Below the pieces are notes generated by a model. That model saw only the letters and a program-made list of their open reading frames with translations, was not told the DNA's origin and did no database searches. From NCBI RefSeq assembly GCF_000276665.1, contig NW_004955435.1, positions 2,642,615 through 2,706,614 of the forward strand: a stretch of DNA of 64,000 bases. The letters run 5' to 3'. A program made the position numbers and the translations under genes. Each line of letters starts with the position of its first letter. The stretch's first letter is position 1. Of this stretch, positions 1 through 11,640 are shown piece after piece. Origin of the DNA: Chinchilla lanigera (taxonomy: Eukaryota; Chordata; Mammalia; Rodentia; Chinchillidae).

Positions 1-495
1 CCTTACAAAATATTTCGGGACATTATAGAATATAACCTACTACAATGGCCATGCCTGAATTTCAATTAATTTGTACTTGTTCATGTACCACGTTATAAAA
101 TTCAAATAAAGCAAACAATTAAGTGAAAGGTAATTATTTTGGTATCTTTTTATACTATACCTAACATATATGAGAAATGCTTTATTAATTTTCTATCGGT
201 TTTTCTGTACTATAATATTCTCTTAAGTTTTTTCATCTGTTTTGAAAAGGAAGCTCCACACTTCCTTATCGTTAATCCGTGACTATAAACAATATGGAGG
301 AAACAGCAAACCCTCTCGAAAAACAAAATTTGGCCCATCACTGGAGTGCCACTAGAGACTTTCTAAAATTGCTACTGTACTATTTTTACTAGATCTGATT
401 TTGAACATTTGACTACCCATAACTACAATCACTCTTTTAATATACTGCTGTATATGAGACTTGCTAACTTTATATACATATTTTATTAACATAGG
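1..495. other. Unique AT-rich intron
   Basis: I see no gene, repeat family or structured element in this stretch; it is AT-rich intronic sequence. Confidence 0.6.
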
Positions 496-508
496 TAAAC
501 TCCATTTT

Positions 509-731
509 TTTTCTTCTTTTTTTTTTTTTTTTTGGTAATAAGAGATTGAACCCAGGGCCTTCTAGGGCTTTGTGCAGTGCTAAATTTCCAGCTCTTTTTT
601 TTAATTCACAATTTATTTTGAGACAGGGTCACTCAAAGTTGCTAAATTGCCCAGGCTGACCTGAGATTGCCATTCTCTAGCTTCATCTCCTGTGTTCTGG
701 GATTCTAGGGCCATGCCACTATCCCAACTAC
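509..731 (-). mobile_element. B1-dID composite SINE
   Basis: Read on the minus strand, a B1-like 7SL-derived part (about 735-610) is followed by an ID-like tRNA-derived part (about 595-533) and a poly-A tail, seen as T-rich sequence from 509. The element is bounded by the 13-bp target-site duplication TAAACTCCATTTT at 496-508 and 732-744. The B1-then-ID order is typical of B1-dID SINEs of non-muroid rodents. Confidence 0.8.
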
Positions 732-903
732 TAAACTCCATTTTATCATTTCCTTTGTACGATCCTTGTCAAATTTTGGTATCTAGAGTTCTTTAAATTA
801 TAAAGTTTTCATGTTTTCCCTTGTTCTAGACAAAATGAAATAACCCTGTGATATTAATCATAATTGATAATAATAGTAGAGCAGATACTATGAATATATT
901 CTT

Positions 904-1009
904 TTTTTTTTTTTTTTTGGTTTTGGTTTTTCTCCGGTACCGGGAACCGAACTCACGACCTTGCACTTGCCAGGCAGGCGCTTTTGCCGCTGAGCTAAAT
1001 CCCCAGCCC
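904..1009 (-). mobile_element. ID SINE (BC1-like), young copy
   Basis: On the minus strand this begins GGGGCTGGGGATTTAGCTCA, contains the ID/BC1 tRNA-Ala-like core with A and B boxes, and ends in a poly-A tail (T-run at the left). A perfect 16-bp target-site duplication, CTATGAATATATTCTT, lies at 888-903 and 1010-1025. The intact duplication and low divergence from the other ID copies here indicate a recent insertion. Confidence 0.93.
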
Positions 1010-1025
1010 CTATGAATATATTCTT

Positions 1026-1869
1026 AAGTACCTTCTTTCACTTTTTTATCTTTTTTCTCCTTTAGGTCTTCCATTGTTACATGTTTAATTATATTTTCTA
1101 ATTCACTAAATTCATCTAGTCTATGCATAGTTTCCAATTCACTTACATTTCCCTACAAATTATTTTATAGAGATTTCAAAATTTTAGTAGTATAAAGCTC
1201 TATAAAGCTACACCTAAAACTCTTTATCTATGGCTAGATCCCTTCTTTGCTCCTAATCTTCAGTATGTGTATTTTCTATCATTTCTTTTTATCCATTTGG
1301 TTTACTATATGTAAATAATGTACTTATCTTTTCAAATAAATAAATTTTAGAACAAATCATCATTCTTTAATTTTGGTATCCTGATTTCTGCTGACTTGCC
1401 TACTTCTGTATCTCTCACCACTACTGGGTTTCTGCAAAATATTCTCACATTAAGATGTTTTCACATTATAAATCAGTATCAGTGCAGTATTAACAGCTTT
1501 TTTCTCTGCAACGTCTTATAAGAAATACACTCTGCCTTTAAATTTATTTAGTTGTACTCCTTGTGTTTTACCTAACGACATAAATTAGCACACTTTTCTC
1601 ATGGTAAAACAACAGTCAAATAAGACTTCCATGCAAGATAGTGTATATTTACTTTCTCTTTCATTACTCTACTCTATAATTACTCATTGTGACTACCTGA
1701 GGCTTACTTCCATGGTGATAGCAGAATTTGCTTTTTCAAGAGTATTTGACATTGACATTTACTTACACAAAAAATACTCTTCATATTTCTGAAAACCCCA
1801 TTCTTGGTTGCCTGATGTTTTTCTATTTGGCTAGAAAATATGTCCAGGGCTTCTTTTTTGAAATAGGTA
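1026..1869. other. Unique AT-rich intron
   Basis: No gene or recognised repeat is seen here. The small open frames in it are no longer than expected by chance in AT-rich DNA. Confidence 0.55.
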
Positions 1870-2254
1870 AGATAAATGATATACTGTCTGAACCTTTAAA
1901 TATCTAAGTATATTTGTCTGTCATCACCACATACAAATATCTTACCTGTACATTTTCCTACCTATTAGAACAAAATATGTTGAAACTCTACAGAAAACAT
2001 TTCTATTATATATATATATANNNNNNNNNNNNNNNNNNNNNNNNNNNNNNNNNNNNNNNNNNNNNNNNNNNNNNNNNNNNNNNNNNNNNNNNNNNNNNNN
2101 NNNNNNNNNNNNNNNNNNNNAGATAAATGATATACTGTCTGAACCTTTAAATATCTAAGTATATTTGTCTGTCATCACCACATACAAATATCTTACCTGT
2201 ACATTTTCCTACCTAATAAGTAATAATATGTTGAAACAAGACAGAAAACATTTC

Positions 2255-2275
<21 letters not shown>
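1870..2275. repeat. ~150-bp direct duplication on both sides of a 100-N gap
   Basis: The sequence from 1870 (AGATAAATGATATACTGTCT...) to the TA run at 2020 reappears from 2121 with an offset of 251 bases. The copies are nearly identical except for clustered changes around 1966-1992 versus 2216-2246. Both end in a TA microsatellite. This is either a true tandem duplication or two haplotypes placed end to end around the gap. Confidence 0.85.
2021..2120. other. Assembly gap (100 N)
   Basis: Exactly 100 N follow a TA dinucleotide run. A round 100 usually marks a gap of unknown size. Confidence 0.98.
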
Positions 2276-2290
<15 letters not shown>

Positions 2291-2330
2291 TATGTATATA
2301 TATATACACACATATATATTTATCCATTCA
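2256..2330. repeat. (TA)n / TATG-rich microsatellite
   Basis: A TA run of about 30 bp at 2257-2287 is followed by imperfect TATATG and CACATA units to about 2330. Confidence 0.9.
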
Positions 2331-2390
2331 TATATATACAAGTAGTCTTAGGTACTTCTTTCCCTGGGATAAAATACCTAACATTGCACC

Positions 2391-2736
2391 TTTTTTTAAA
2401 TTTTATTTTTAAAGATAAAAGAACCACAACATATTAAGAAACACACAGACATAAACAAAACAACATAAAAACAATATAAAAATACAGAATTTCAGACAAG
2501 GTGAAAAGAAATTAACAATGGTTGTCGTAATACATACTGTTATCTTCCTATTGTTTACTCAGATAAACAAGTAAAGACATGTAAAATGATCAACAATTAA
2601 ATATCAACTGTTCCTTTCAAGAAAGCAACAGAAATTAGTAGTACAATTATCCCAGACATTTTGTGTATACATATATATATATATATATATTTTTCTTTTT
2701 TCCCCCTTTTCTCCTTTCCCTCATCCTGACGCTGCG
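2391..2736 (-). mobile_element. L1 3' UTR fragment
   Basis: Read on the minus strand this is the same 3' UTR as in the L1 copies ending at 34497 and 40968. Shared blocks include AATTTCAGACAAGGTGA and GAAATTAACAATGGTTG. The poly-A end is the T-rich run at 2391-2410. It is truncated just before ORF2, and a TA microsatellite at 2668-2690 interrupts it. Confidence 0.8.
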
Positions 2737-3083
2737 TCTTAAAGAAGAGTTTTGTCTGTCCAAGGTTACAGCCCAGGGCCGACCCCTCCACGGCAGGAAC
2801 AGCAGGGCAGCAGAGTGCAGAGAAGGGAAGGTGCTCACATCCAGATGACGAGCGGGGAGAGAGGGGAGCAGCCACAGAGGGTGACGCACTGTCAGTGGTC
2901 TTCCTCTTCTGCCTTTCCTGATGGGGGTCACCTGCTAACTGCACATTCAGCTGCTGTCACTTTACGTGGTGAATCTCCCCAGGGGAGTGCAGCACCCCAT
3001 AATCCAATCACCTGCCGAGAGCCTCTCCTCTAAGCACATGAGAGTTCTGAGGAACATTCGGGGTCTACGCCATAACAGTTTGC
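2737..3083 (-). mobile_element. MaLR (ERVL-MaLR) LTR
   Basis: On the minus strand the unit starts TGTTATGGCG near 3083 and contains the diagnostic MaLR stretch GGTGATTGGATTATGGGG. It continues through a C/T-rich region and GGATGTGAGCACCTTCCCTT to a GCTGTAACCTTGG...AAACTC end near 2740. This order matches THE1/MST-type LTRs. It is GC-rich against its surroundings, and the open frames in it are shadows. Confidence 0.65.
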
Positions 3084-3600
3084 CCTGGACCCAAAGAGAC
3101 ACATGTGTATCTCTTTATGTAAAATGTACTTAGTCCAATCTGAGTTACCAAAATTTTAACAGTTCCAGCATTGCTGAAAAGTTCAAGTCCAAAGGCAAAC
3201 TCTCACCTGTGAGTCACGATAAAAATCAAAAAGAAAAGTAAGTATTCCCAATATACAATGGTTCAGGGTAAGCAGTCTCATTAAAAAAAGAGAGAGAGAG
3301 AGAGTGTGTGGGGATGAAAGTAAATAGAACCCAGGCAAGACAGAAACCCCACAAGACGAGCATTAAGTCTGCAGTCCCACGTCTAGCATGCCAGGGGAGT
3401 TAAGGAGAGACGCAGACCTCAGAGGGCCGGGCAGCCGCCCCTAATGGCATGTCCAGTTGGAGCACTCTCGGCCTCTTTCCTGCGGGGGGCGCTCCCTACT
3501 CCCTAGCCATTCTCAGCAGCCATTCCACCTTCTTGGTGTCTTGGTTACTTTGGGAGGCAGAGTATGGGGGTCTTCCTTTCTTGCTGGGACCTTACTTTAT
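3084..3600 (-). mobile_element. MaLR internal sequence (5'-truncated)
   Basis: This lies directly upstream (minus strand) of the LTR at 2737-3083. It resembles the non-coding internal region of MST/THE1-type MaLR elements, for example the ATACAATGGTTCAGGGTAA block near 3255. A GA microsatellite lies at 3290-3311. The right boundary is approximate, and the GC-rich end (3420-3560) is only tentatively included. Confidence 0.45.
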
Positions 3601-4314
3601 GATAAAGACTACAAAAAAATATAAAATATATAAAATCTGATTTCTTAGAGAACTTTTGTGGTATATTTAGTATATATTTTTTCAATTAATTTATATGTCA
3701 GAATTTGTTTTCATTACTGCACCATTTGAAATTTTTGGCATATTTTCTGAGAATTCATAAAGGATGGAAAAGTTGCAAATGTAAGTTTTCGTTAAAGTAA
3801 CATTCAAATGTGTTGACAGATTGTATAGTCTGAGTGAAATTATATAAAATACTATGTGAGATGTAACATATGGACATTATTTACCATAGAGAACCCAGAA
3901 CTATAATTAATAACTATGGAATCTCTATTTTTTTGCTTGAGTATTTTACTTCCTACCAGCTGGTCATAAAAACTATGTAAAATAATTTATTTTTTGCCCT
4001 AATTATTTTAAACATTAAGATGTTTTTAATTAAATATAACAGGCTATTAAATGTTATATATGTATATTTTAAATTTACTATACAGAAAAATTATTTAGTC
4101 TTAAAAATTATTGTCCTTTCACTTAGGAGTAGCTATAAATCTGTTCCATGCAAATAGTGTAAGGATATTTCAAATACTCACGCTCACACTAACTTATCTT
4201 CCCTTTGAACATCCAAGGTGTATTCACTCACTAATATGCAATTCACTGCTGAATTATTTGCAAACTCAGACTACAAAATATTCTTAGAATAAATGTGCCA
4301 AAAGGGTCCTTACA
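3601..4314. other. Unique AT-rich intron
   Basis: Nothing recognisable: no open frames of note and no repeat family identified. Confidence 0.55.
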
Positions 4315-4440
4315 AATTAGCAAATTCAATTTCCACATGAGAGAACTACAGAGATTTATTCAAGATTCCATAACTGTCTAAGGACAACACCAAGTCTAGA
4401 ATACTGGTTTCCCACCCTCCTGTCCAGTTTTATTTTTCTA
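4315..4440 (-). mobile_element. MIR fragment
   Basis: The plus strand reads like the complement of the MIR core (ATTTCCACATGAGAGAACTAC...AGATTTATTCAAGATTCCATAACTG), corresponding to the widely recognised GATGAGGAAACTGAGG...TAACTTGCCCAAGGTCAC pattern. It is strongly diverged. Confidence 0.5.
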
Positions 4441-4779
4441 GCTAACCGAGAAGGTGTTTAAGGACAGAGATCATGTTCCCTGTGTCCTGGGAAGTCACTC
4501 TACATGTGGGTAAGTGGAAAATGCTTAAATGTCTAATTTTGACAGAAGATGCACAATACGTGCATTTCTTTTCTGTTGCTGTCATAGTTTGCCTGTACCA
4601 TGAAGCAATGTTTAATACATAACAAATCACGGCTAAGTGATACATAAATGTGAAAACCTTCAAATTTTTCTCCTGAAAGATTGCAGTGGAAAATACTTAG
4701 AAAGAAAAGTAAATATAGTTTGATTATATTAATAATTAATAAAACATATCAAAATTTGGTAAGTCCACCAGAAACATCA

Positions 4780-4935
4780 TCTAAGTCGTCCAACAGCCTT
4801 GTTCAGTAGGCATATAATCATCAAGCTATTAATAAAAAATGTCTCCGAGTCAAAGTCACTGGCTCAGGGTCCCAAAGCTAAGGAATGAAGAGCTCAAAAA
4901 TTAAACTTAGTCTATTTCACTAAAAACTTGAACTT
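4780..4935 (-). mobile_element. MIR fragment
   Basis: The block CAAAGTCACTGGCTCAGGG, then CCCAAAGCTAAGGAATGAAG, matches the complement of the MIR core with its CAAGGTCACACAGCTAGTAAG pattern. It is diverged and the boundaries are approximate. Confidence 0.5.
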
Positions 4936-7900
4936 TTTCTACCACTTCTCCACAGACTAAGGCTGTTGACTAAACCACGACCAAACAGTTGTGTATCTGA
5001 TGCAACCACAATAAGACATATTACTAATACACAACATTTAAAAGAACTATAACCTAAAATACGGCTGCTAAAATGTATAAACTCATTTATCACTCCTCAC
5101 TAAAAAGCATCAATGACAATAGCAAAAGGCATTTATTTTCATGGCTATGTCATTATACACAGCCACAGAAAGGGTGAAAGAAATGGTTTTCTTTGTGTAG
5201 CAGTGAAAAACTTAATTTCCTAGAGATATCTGTGATTAACAGTAGTAAAAATCAAGGCAGTAATATTTTTAATAATTTCCCATATATATCCTAAGAAATA
5301 GCTGCTCAATTTTCCCCCCCAAGAAAACCTACAGTAAATTTTATGCGAGGCTCAACACTGGCTAAGGAATCGCTTGATGCAACCAGCTCTCTCTATACCG
5401 ACGGCTATCATTGAAACATACTGCCACCTTATGACAATTCTTTTTATATCTTAATTTTCAGAAAACTCCATTTTGTAATAAACCTTCACCAGGAATACAA
5501 TCATAAAGTATAGAAATTATCTGAAGTTAATCTGAAGCTTAAAAAAAAGTTTACTAGTTCTACTGAAAACAGCCTCAGGGAAAAACACTATTTAAGAGAA
5601 TATTTTTTAGATTTTAAAAAACACAATAATTTTGATGAAATGATGCAGGCATTTTTAAATCCAAGATACCAAGATATAACTGATTGCATGGTGGCAATGG
5701 AGCTGAAATTTTTAAGCTATTTTCTATGCATAGTTTTAAGAGTTACATGCAAAGCATAAGTGCCTTATAAGATTTATAATTTTTCACACACACACGCAAT
5801 TTAAAAATCGCAATGGCTTAGCCTAAAGGAAATGTAGGGAACATAAACTAAAATTAAAAATATACTGTACACTTGGAGAAATTCCAAATTGTCTGAAATT
5901 TACAAAACATAGCACTACTACGGAATAATACTCCTACCACAAAATAAGTTACATAGCTGCACAAAAACCTCTTTTTGTGTGTGCACTGCAGAGATATCCC
6001 GTGTGCTAGGAACAAGGACCTTTCATCTAGCAGCTGGTTAATTTTCTCCATAGATCCAGTGATTCCTGGTTGGAACGGGTTATGTTTCCTTTTTGCATTA
6101 GCAGTTAAAATACAGATAAATTTATGGTTCATCTTTATCAAGTATATTGAGACGTCACTGAGTGCTTTTTGTGCACTATTATCACTTCTGCCTGCATATG
6201 ATTTTTCTGGCTTATTTTCACTTTTCTTTGATAATACCAATTGCTTTCATTTTAATGTTTATACTTAGTACTCCAGAAAGAATATAGATATTGGAAATTG
6301 AACTAACAGAACCAGAAAACAGATTTTGGAAACTGCACAGACAGACTCTAAGTTTTACTAACTATGGAACTGTGATTAGTTATTTCATCGCTAGGACGAA
6401 CTGTAGATTTTTCAAAATTGGAGCAAAACATCTTTACAGATACCTAATATTATTGGGACTGAGTAATTTTATAATAGCTTCTTCCATAGCTGGATGTTTA
6501 CACTGCTTGATTTCAGGAAAGCTGCTCAAATCAAGTCATACTTCATAATTACATTGGACGTGTTCTTTCCAAAAAGTAGTTCTGAAATCAATTATCTTAT
6601 GATTGTGGGAAAATAGTGTTAACTTCTGCACTATACTTTTATACCAACCACATCTTTTTAATTAAATAAAATCATTAAACATTAACAAAAAACATTAATG
6701 AAATATTCAGTTGAATGTAAATCATAAAAAGATTAGAAACTAATGCAAACATAATACAACAAAGACTTTTTGCAATGTAATTCTAAAGGAAATAGTTGAC
6801 AATTCACTAGTTTGTTTCAATCTCATAGACAAAGTAACAAAAATTTTTTTCAAAATTGTGCACAATAACATATTGCCTAGTTTAATTACTAATTTGCTGT
6901 TTTCCCAAAGTTTAATCAAGAGAGTTCTTACATGTGGATAACAACAGCGACATCTGTAAAAGTTGGTGCCATGTTTAACTCCTCCAGGCACTGGAGCACC
7001 TGGTCACGCCACAGGGAAGGAATCATGGATAGTTCGTGAGCATACTGCAACAGCTGTCAGCTCAGAAGGAGGTATATTCTAAGTTCTACCAAGCAAGTAG
7101 TACTCTACAAAACCTCATTCTGTCCCTTCTTTTAACTGAAAGGAAGCCAGATGGAAACACGCCACTTGTCAAATTGCAAATGAAGAATTACTACAAATCG
7201 TGCTGCATGAGTCTCTGAATGTTCATTGTTAAATATTTGGTCACTCAATTTTCCAAATAATTTCACTGACATTTTAAAAATACTAGAGATGCCTGATGCC
7301 ATTCTGCATAAGAAAAATATCGTATCGTTAGGAGAAACAACACAGGTAAAGACAATGTTAAGAAAATTCTATACTTCACATAATATCAGAAAGAAGAAAC
7401 AACAGGCATTGTCACAGAAGCTTCATAATGCCCAAGATGACAACAGCAAGACTAACCACCGCTCACAACAGTAAATGGTGCAATCTGCTCAGAGCAGACA
7501 ACCCCAGAAACCCAAGAAAACAAGCTGTATTATTCATGATATAGCAGTCCTAGCTGTGCTGCTCTAGCTAAACCTCCACCTGTATCTGCATTATAACCCT
7601 CTAGTTCTATTCACTGTATGAAACTGCCACAATAATTTAAAAAATATATCATGGGCAGATTTAATTGTGAATATATACAAAAAACAAAACTAGTAAGTTT
7701 TATGTTTTTGGTACAAAAATTACAGTTTTAAGACCCTCCCAAGTAGCTTTTTCACAAAATTGCACATACATAAGTATTTCATATTTAGAGTACAAGCTTT
7801 ACTATTTTTGATGTATCACTTGGGAATGTGTCAGTTTGCTTATCCATTCTGGTAAGTTTGCATAAAAACATTTGTTGAGTGCCTGTTATGTATCATCTAT

Positions 7901-9595
7901 TGTGTATTTTTATTTATAAGGAGACGTTCCTTCAACATCACTAAGTATTTCTTTAATTTAGCCCTGTGTAAAGCAGAAAATGTTCTCCATATCCCCCTGA
8001 GAATGATACATATCAGGAACCTCAATTATTATCATAAACAATCTCCTTTGAGTACAATATTCCAGTGATGTGAGAGATCAGATTCCCTAAAAGTACCACT
8101 TAATATATATCACAAAACTCTGTGAAACAATTTCTTAGCAGCTCAGTGTTACATATTATTAACTTCTCACTAAATATGGTTAATTTACAGTAAAGAATGT
8201 TTTAAGTACTTTTAATGCATATGCAGCTTAAGTGAATGAGCCATATTACACAGGAGAAAGCTGGGAGGCACAGGCTGAGAAAGCTGTCTGGGATTACGAA
8301 GAAACTACATGTCTATAATCTCACTTCCCTACAGATCCTTTTCCCTCGCATTTCTCATCATATCCACCATCTTCTTTTCTTCTGTTGCACCAGATAACTG
8401 CTGTGGCTGATAGTCACTGTACTCATGTTGGGTACTGGCTACAAGTACTCCTCAATTTCACAGCTGTCTTTCTCTTGGAAAATGGAAGCCCACCACAGCT
8501 AGCTCTTCATTATCCACAGAGAGGATGTCTGTGATGGGAGCTTTCATGAGAGCAAAGTCACCTTGGCCCCACCCAGCTCTCCTAGCTCTTATGTGGGTCC
8601 TTCAGCTGGATTTAGGAACCAATCCAATATGACATCTGATTAATAAGAGAAAAACTAAAGTTTTCTTTTTTAATTTGTATTTCCATGGAGATTCTCACAA
8701 GATAGTGAAGTCTGAGGAAATGAAATTTTCTAGACAAAGAACAATAAAGTGGTGAATTAATAACAAGACAATTGGAAATCTGAACTTGGGTAGCAGATTC
8801 CAGGGCTGTTACTAAGACATGCTTGAGAGAGGGGGAATGGTGAAGCTACTAAAAGATAAAGATTGCCATATCAAAGAATGTGTTTATTCAGGATCCAGGA
8901 ATAGTATTATCAGCTTCTAATAATCAAAGCAATTCTCCAGCCTTGGTATGTAAAAGAGAGCTCTCCGAAAGGATTTTTGTGGCTCACTGCAGTGTAGGAA
9001 AGGATAGAGCAAAGAGGCCAGACTGAAGTTACAGTTTCCCAGTGCCTTCAACTTGATATAGTCAGTGCATCAAGTTGGCACGTGGTAAGAGGGCAAGTCC
9101 TTCATGCCTTCCTCCAGCTCCTGCGAATTTTGGTGTATACACTCTTCTTCCCACTCTATCAAGCTGAAGTCTCAACCTGTGTGATAGTATAGCAGGCACT
9201 GGGGAATTCTACAAGTCTGAGGTCATCCTCCCCTAAAATGCCCCATTAGTAGTTTTAAAGACAAAAGATACTGAAGATAAAAATGCAATAGAAAACTGTG
9301 ACATTTGACAAAATAATTATCTTAATGACCGTAACTATCAATGATTAGTCTCTTCTAGAATATAAATAATTCTATGGCCTAGTTCTACAAGAACAAATAT
9401 TGATTGTCCTACTTGGATAAGCAGATTTATATCATACAAACTAGATATATATTTTTTTCATTTGGGAGTAGAAGTGGGGTGGGGCTTGATACTGCAGGAA
9501 AGGTGTTTCTAAATGAGTGAAGAATCTATACTCTGTTATTTTACTGTGAGGCCGGATTAAGAGGACATCATTTATTAATGTTTTAAGGGTCAGAA
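4936..9595. other. Unique intron without confirmed genes
   Basis: This long stretch has no confirmed gene or repeat. It holds a 128-codon minus-strand frame at 5854-6240, an exon-like 122-bp minus-strand stretch at 6932-7053 and short plus-strand frames at 7036-7474. None matches a protein I recognise, and all can be explained by chance in AT-rich DNA. A weak MIR-like patch near 8235-8300 was not strong enough to call. Confidence 0.5.
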
Positions 9596-9782
9596 AGAGC
9601 TCAGTGTGCCAGCATATACCTGAAATCCCAGAACTCTGCAAAGCTGAGGCAGGGTGGATGATCACCAATTCAAACCCAGCTGGGTAATTTAACAAATTAG
9701 CAAAACTTTGTCTTAAAAAACACAAAAGGCTGGGATGTAACTCAGTGTGAAAGCCCTGGGTTCAATGCTCAGTACTGGAAAG
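9596..9782 (+). mobile_element. B1-dID composite SINE
   Basis: A B1-like part (9596-9715, with CTGAAATCCCAGAACTCTG and GCTGAGGCAGGGTGGATGATC) is followed by an A-rich linker. An ID-like part (9728-9775, GGCTGGGATGTAACTCAGTG ... GGGTTCAATGCTCAGTACTGG) follows. The tail continues into the long GAAA/GGAA array, which probably grew from its A-rich end. Confidence 0.8.
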
Positions 9783-10076
9783 AAAGAAAGATGGAAGGAA
9801 GAGGTGGAGGAGAAGAGAGAGACAGAGAAAGAAAGAAAAGAGAGAGAAGGAAGGAAGGAAGAAAGGAAGGAAGGAAGGAAGGAAGGAAGGAAGGAAGGAA
9901 AGAAGGAAGGAAGGAAAGCAAGCAAGCAAGCAAGAAAGAAAGAAAGAAAGAAAGGAAGAAAGAAAGAAAAAGAAAGGAAGGAAGAAAGAAAAGAAAGAAA
10001 GAAAGAAAGGAAGGAAGAGGGAAGGAAAGTACAAAAGAATGAAAGAACAAAGAAGAAAGGAACGAAGGAGAAAATT
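9783..10076. repeat. (GAAA)n/(GGAA)n polypurine tract
   Basis: About 290 bp of nearly pure purine sequence is built from GAAA and GGAA units with a short GCAA patch at 9918-9933. It is seeded from the tail of the preceding SINE. The long Lys/Glu/Gly- or Phe/Leu/Ser-rich open frames on both strands are artefacts of the repeat. Confidence 0.95.
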
Positions 10077-10510
10077 CATTTAGTAGAAGGTCCTGCCTCT
10101 CTTCTGGTCAATAAATTATTTTAAATCTTGAATCATACCCAGTATCATAGTAACAGAAAACATCAGCTTACCCTACCATACCTTACACTTATAATAAAAT
10201 TATGGTTCCCATGACAATAGATTGTATACCTGGAGAGATAAACTTGGAGTAGAAACAAAAATCATACCTTGGCTTAAGGAGTATATTATGTATTATACTC
10301 TCACTTTTTTGTTAGTAATAGTAGTAAAAATATGAAGTATGAATTACACTGTGGGTTATCCAACATAATGTGTAATATTTGACCTTCTTTAAATTTCTAT
10401 TACAGATTTCAAATGTTTAACAGAGACAGAAAACTAAATAAAAGCAAAACTAGGGACATCCCAATTTCTGCTGATCATTAGTACTCCAAATAATGTTTCC
10501 ATATATATAC
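10077..10510. other. Unique intron
   Basis: I see nothing recognisable between the polypurine tract and the B1 fragment at 10511. Confidence 0.5.
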
Positions 10511-10610
10511 AAGCTTTTTTTTAAATGGGTGTTACTATGTCATCAAGACTGCCCATGAACTCATCATTATCCACCTTGCAGTAATCCTCCTCCCTCGTCT
10601 TCAGGAGTGC
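10511..10610 (-). mobile_element. B1 SINE, half split off by provirus insertion
   Basis: A T-rich left end (poly-A of a minus-strand element) is followed by a diverged B1 complement that includes AATCCTCCTCCCTCGTCTTCA and stops at GGAGTGC. The expected continuation (TGGGACTACA...CACCACCACA) resumes only at about 14897. The provirus therefore landed inside this SINE. Confidence 0.65.
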
Positions 10611-10848
10611 TGTATAACAGAAGGTGCCGCCCCACCAGCCAGTATACTTCTTTGTCAGTTGCCCAAGTTATAGTTCTGGTTACAGTTTCCATTACTTTTG
10701 TTTCTTAGAAATCCTGGTCACACAAGCCCTAGACCACCAGAGATCAGGGTCTGATATTTTAAGAATGATCCCAAACAATGCTTCTTGGTGTAAATAAATC
10801 TGCCTCCAGTTCCTGGATGCTGTTGCAGTGTTTCTGTTTGCCGTAGCA
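10611..10848 (+). repeat. 5' LTR of provirus, internally deleted
   Basis: This aligns with the 3' LTR at both ends: a TATAACAG-like start against TGTAACAG, then the GTTGCCCAAGTTATAGTTCT block, then CCCTAGACCACCAGAGATCA to the end. About 95 bp are missing, corresponding roughly to 14670-14768 of the 3' LTR, and this includes its TATA region. A polyadenylation signal AATAAA is kept at 10793-10798. Confidence 0.85.
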
Positions 10849-11505
10849 TCTAGCGTGTTGGTGGGGCAGACGAACTGTGCTGATCTGTTTGGTCACTGGT
10901 GGTGGGCCCTAGTGGGCAGAGCAGGGACCGCTCCAGGTCCCAGTGGGAAGGCACCCTCGATATTTCTTGAGTCCCTTCAGAGGTCTGGAGCAGGATTCCT
11001 GGCTCCCTGCTCGAGTGAGTCACATTGGACCCAAAGGGAGGTGAACGGAGTCTGTCTCTCTGCCTGCCTGCCTGGCTGGTTCCTGTCAGGCCCCCAGAGG
11101 TACCAGTTAGTCTGTATATCAGTCCCGCTCAGCTCAAGCAGAAGGGGAATCAGATCAACTCCCACTACTCAGGACCGCCCTCCAGGGAAGGGGCTGGAGT
11201 GTTTCAGCTCTGAGGGCCTGCTGAGTGAGTGTGTGACTGAACGGCCTGAACAGCAGAAGCAACAGCTGCTGCGGCTGTGCCCCCAGACTGGGAAGCACAG
11301 GCCTTGGCGGCTGTCTGGCCCTCACCTGCAGTTCTGTGGCGACTGACACATGACGTAAGGGAGGCCTCACCCCTCCTCGGCTAAATCACGCTGAAATCCC
11401 CACAAGAGGACTGGCCAGCTGGACATCTGAATGGTCTGCGATGGGCACCCACGCTTAGTTGTGCCATCATTCAAGAGTACACAAAACCCAAGTGGGAAGT
11501 TAGAG

Positions 11506-11640
11506 ATGGGAGCTAATTCGTCAAAGCCCCAACCCCACCTGCAGGAAAATGGCTCTTACGGAGTTAAAAATGAAACCAACCCTCCCCCCCCCGCATCTCA
11601 AAGAAAAAAAAACGGAAAAAGAGGCCCATGCTTCCTGAGA
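11506..11640 (+). pseudogene. Possible start of degenerate gag
   Basis: An ATG at 11506, about 660 bp after the 5' LTR, opens a frame starting Met-Gly-Ala-Asn-Ser-Ser. A glycine at position 2 followed by small residues is the usual N-myristoylation signal of retroviral matrix proteins. The position in the provirus fits gag, but no capsid or zinc-finger motif follows, so this is tentative. The frame runs to 11826 without further recognisable homology. Confidence 0.35.

Noticed and set aside
2391..3600. A chimeric retrotransposon made of an L1 3' UTR joined to a GC-rich body
   Set aside because: The GC-rich part resolves into a MaLR LTR plus MaLR internal sequence, so these are more simply two adjacent elements.
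5854..6240. A 128-codon minus-strand frame that looks protein-like
   Set aside because: No recognisable domain, no coding bias against its neighbours, and a frame of this length is expected about once by chance in 128 kb of two-strand AT-rich sequence.
7036..7474. Consecutive plus-strand frames that could be a processed pseudogene
   Set aside because: No protein family recognised, no poly-A tail and no target-site duplication found.
8235..8300. MIR-like wording (GGGAGGCACAGGCTGAGAAAG)
   Set aside because: Too short and too diverged to separate from chance.
9747..10124. Long open frames on both strands rich in Lys/Glu/Gly or Phe/Leu/Ser
   Set aside because: They are translations of the GAAA/GGAA simple repeat, not genes.
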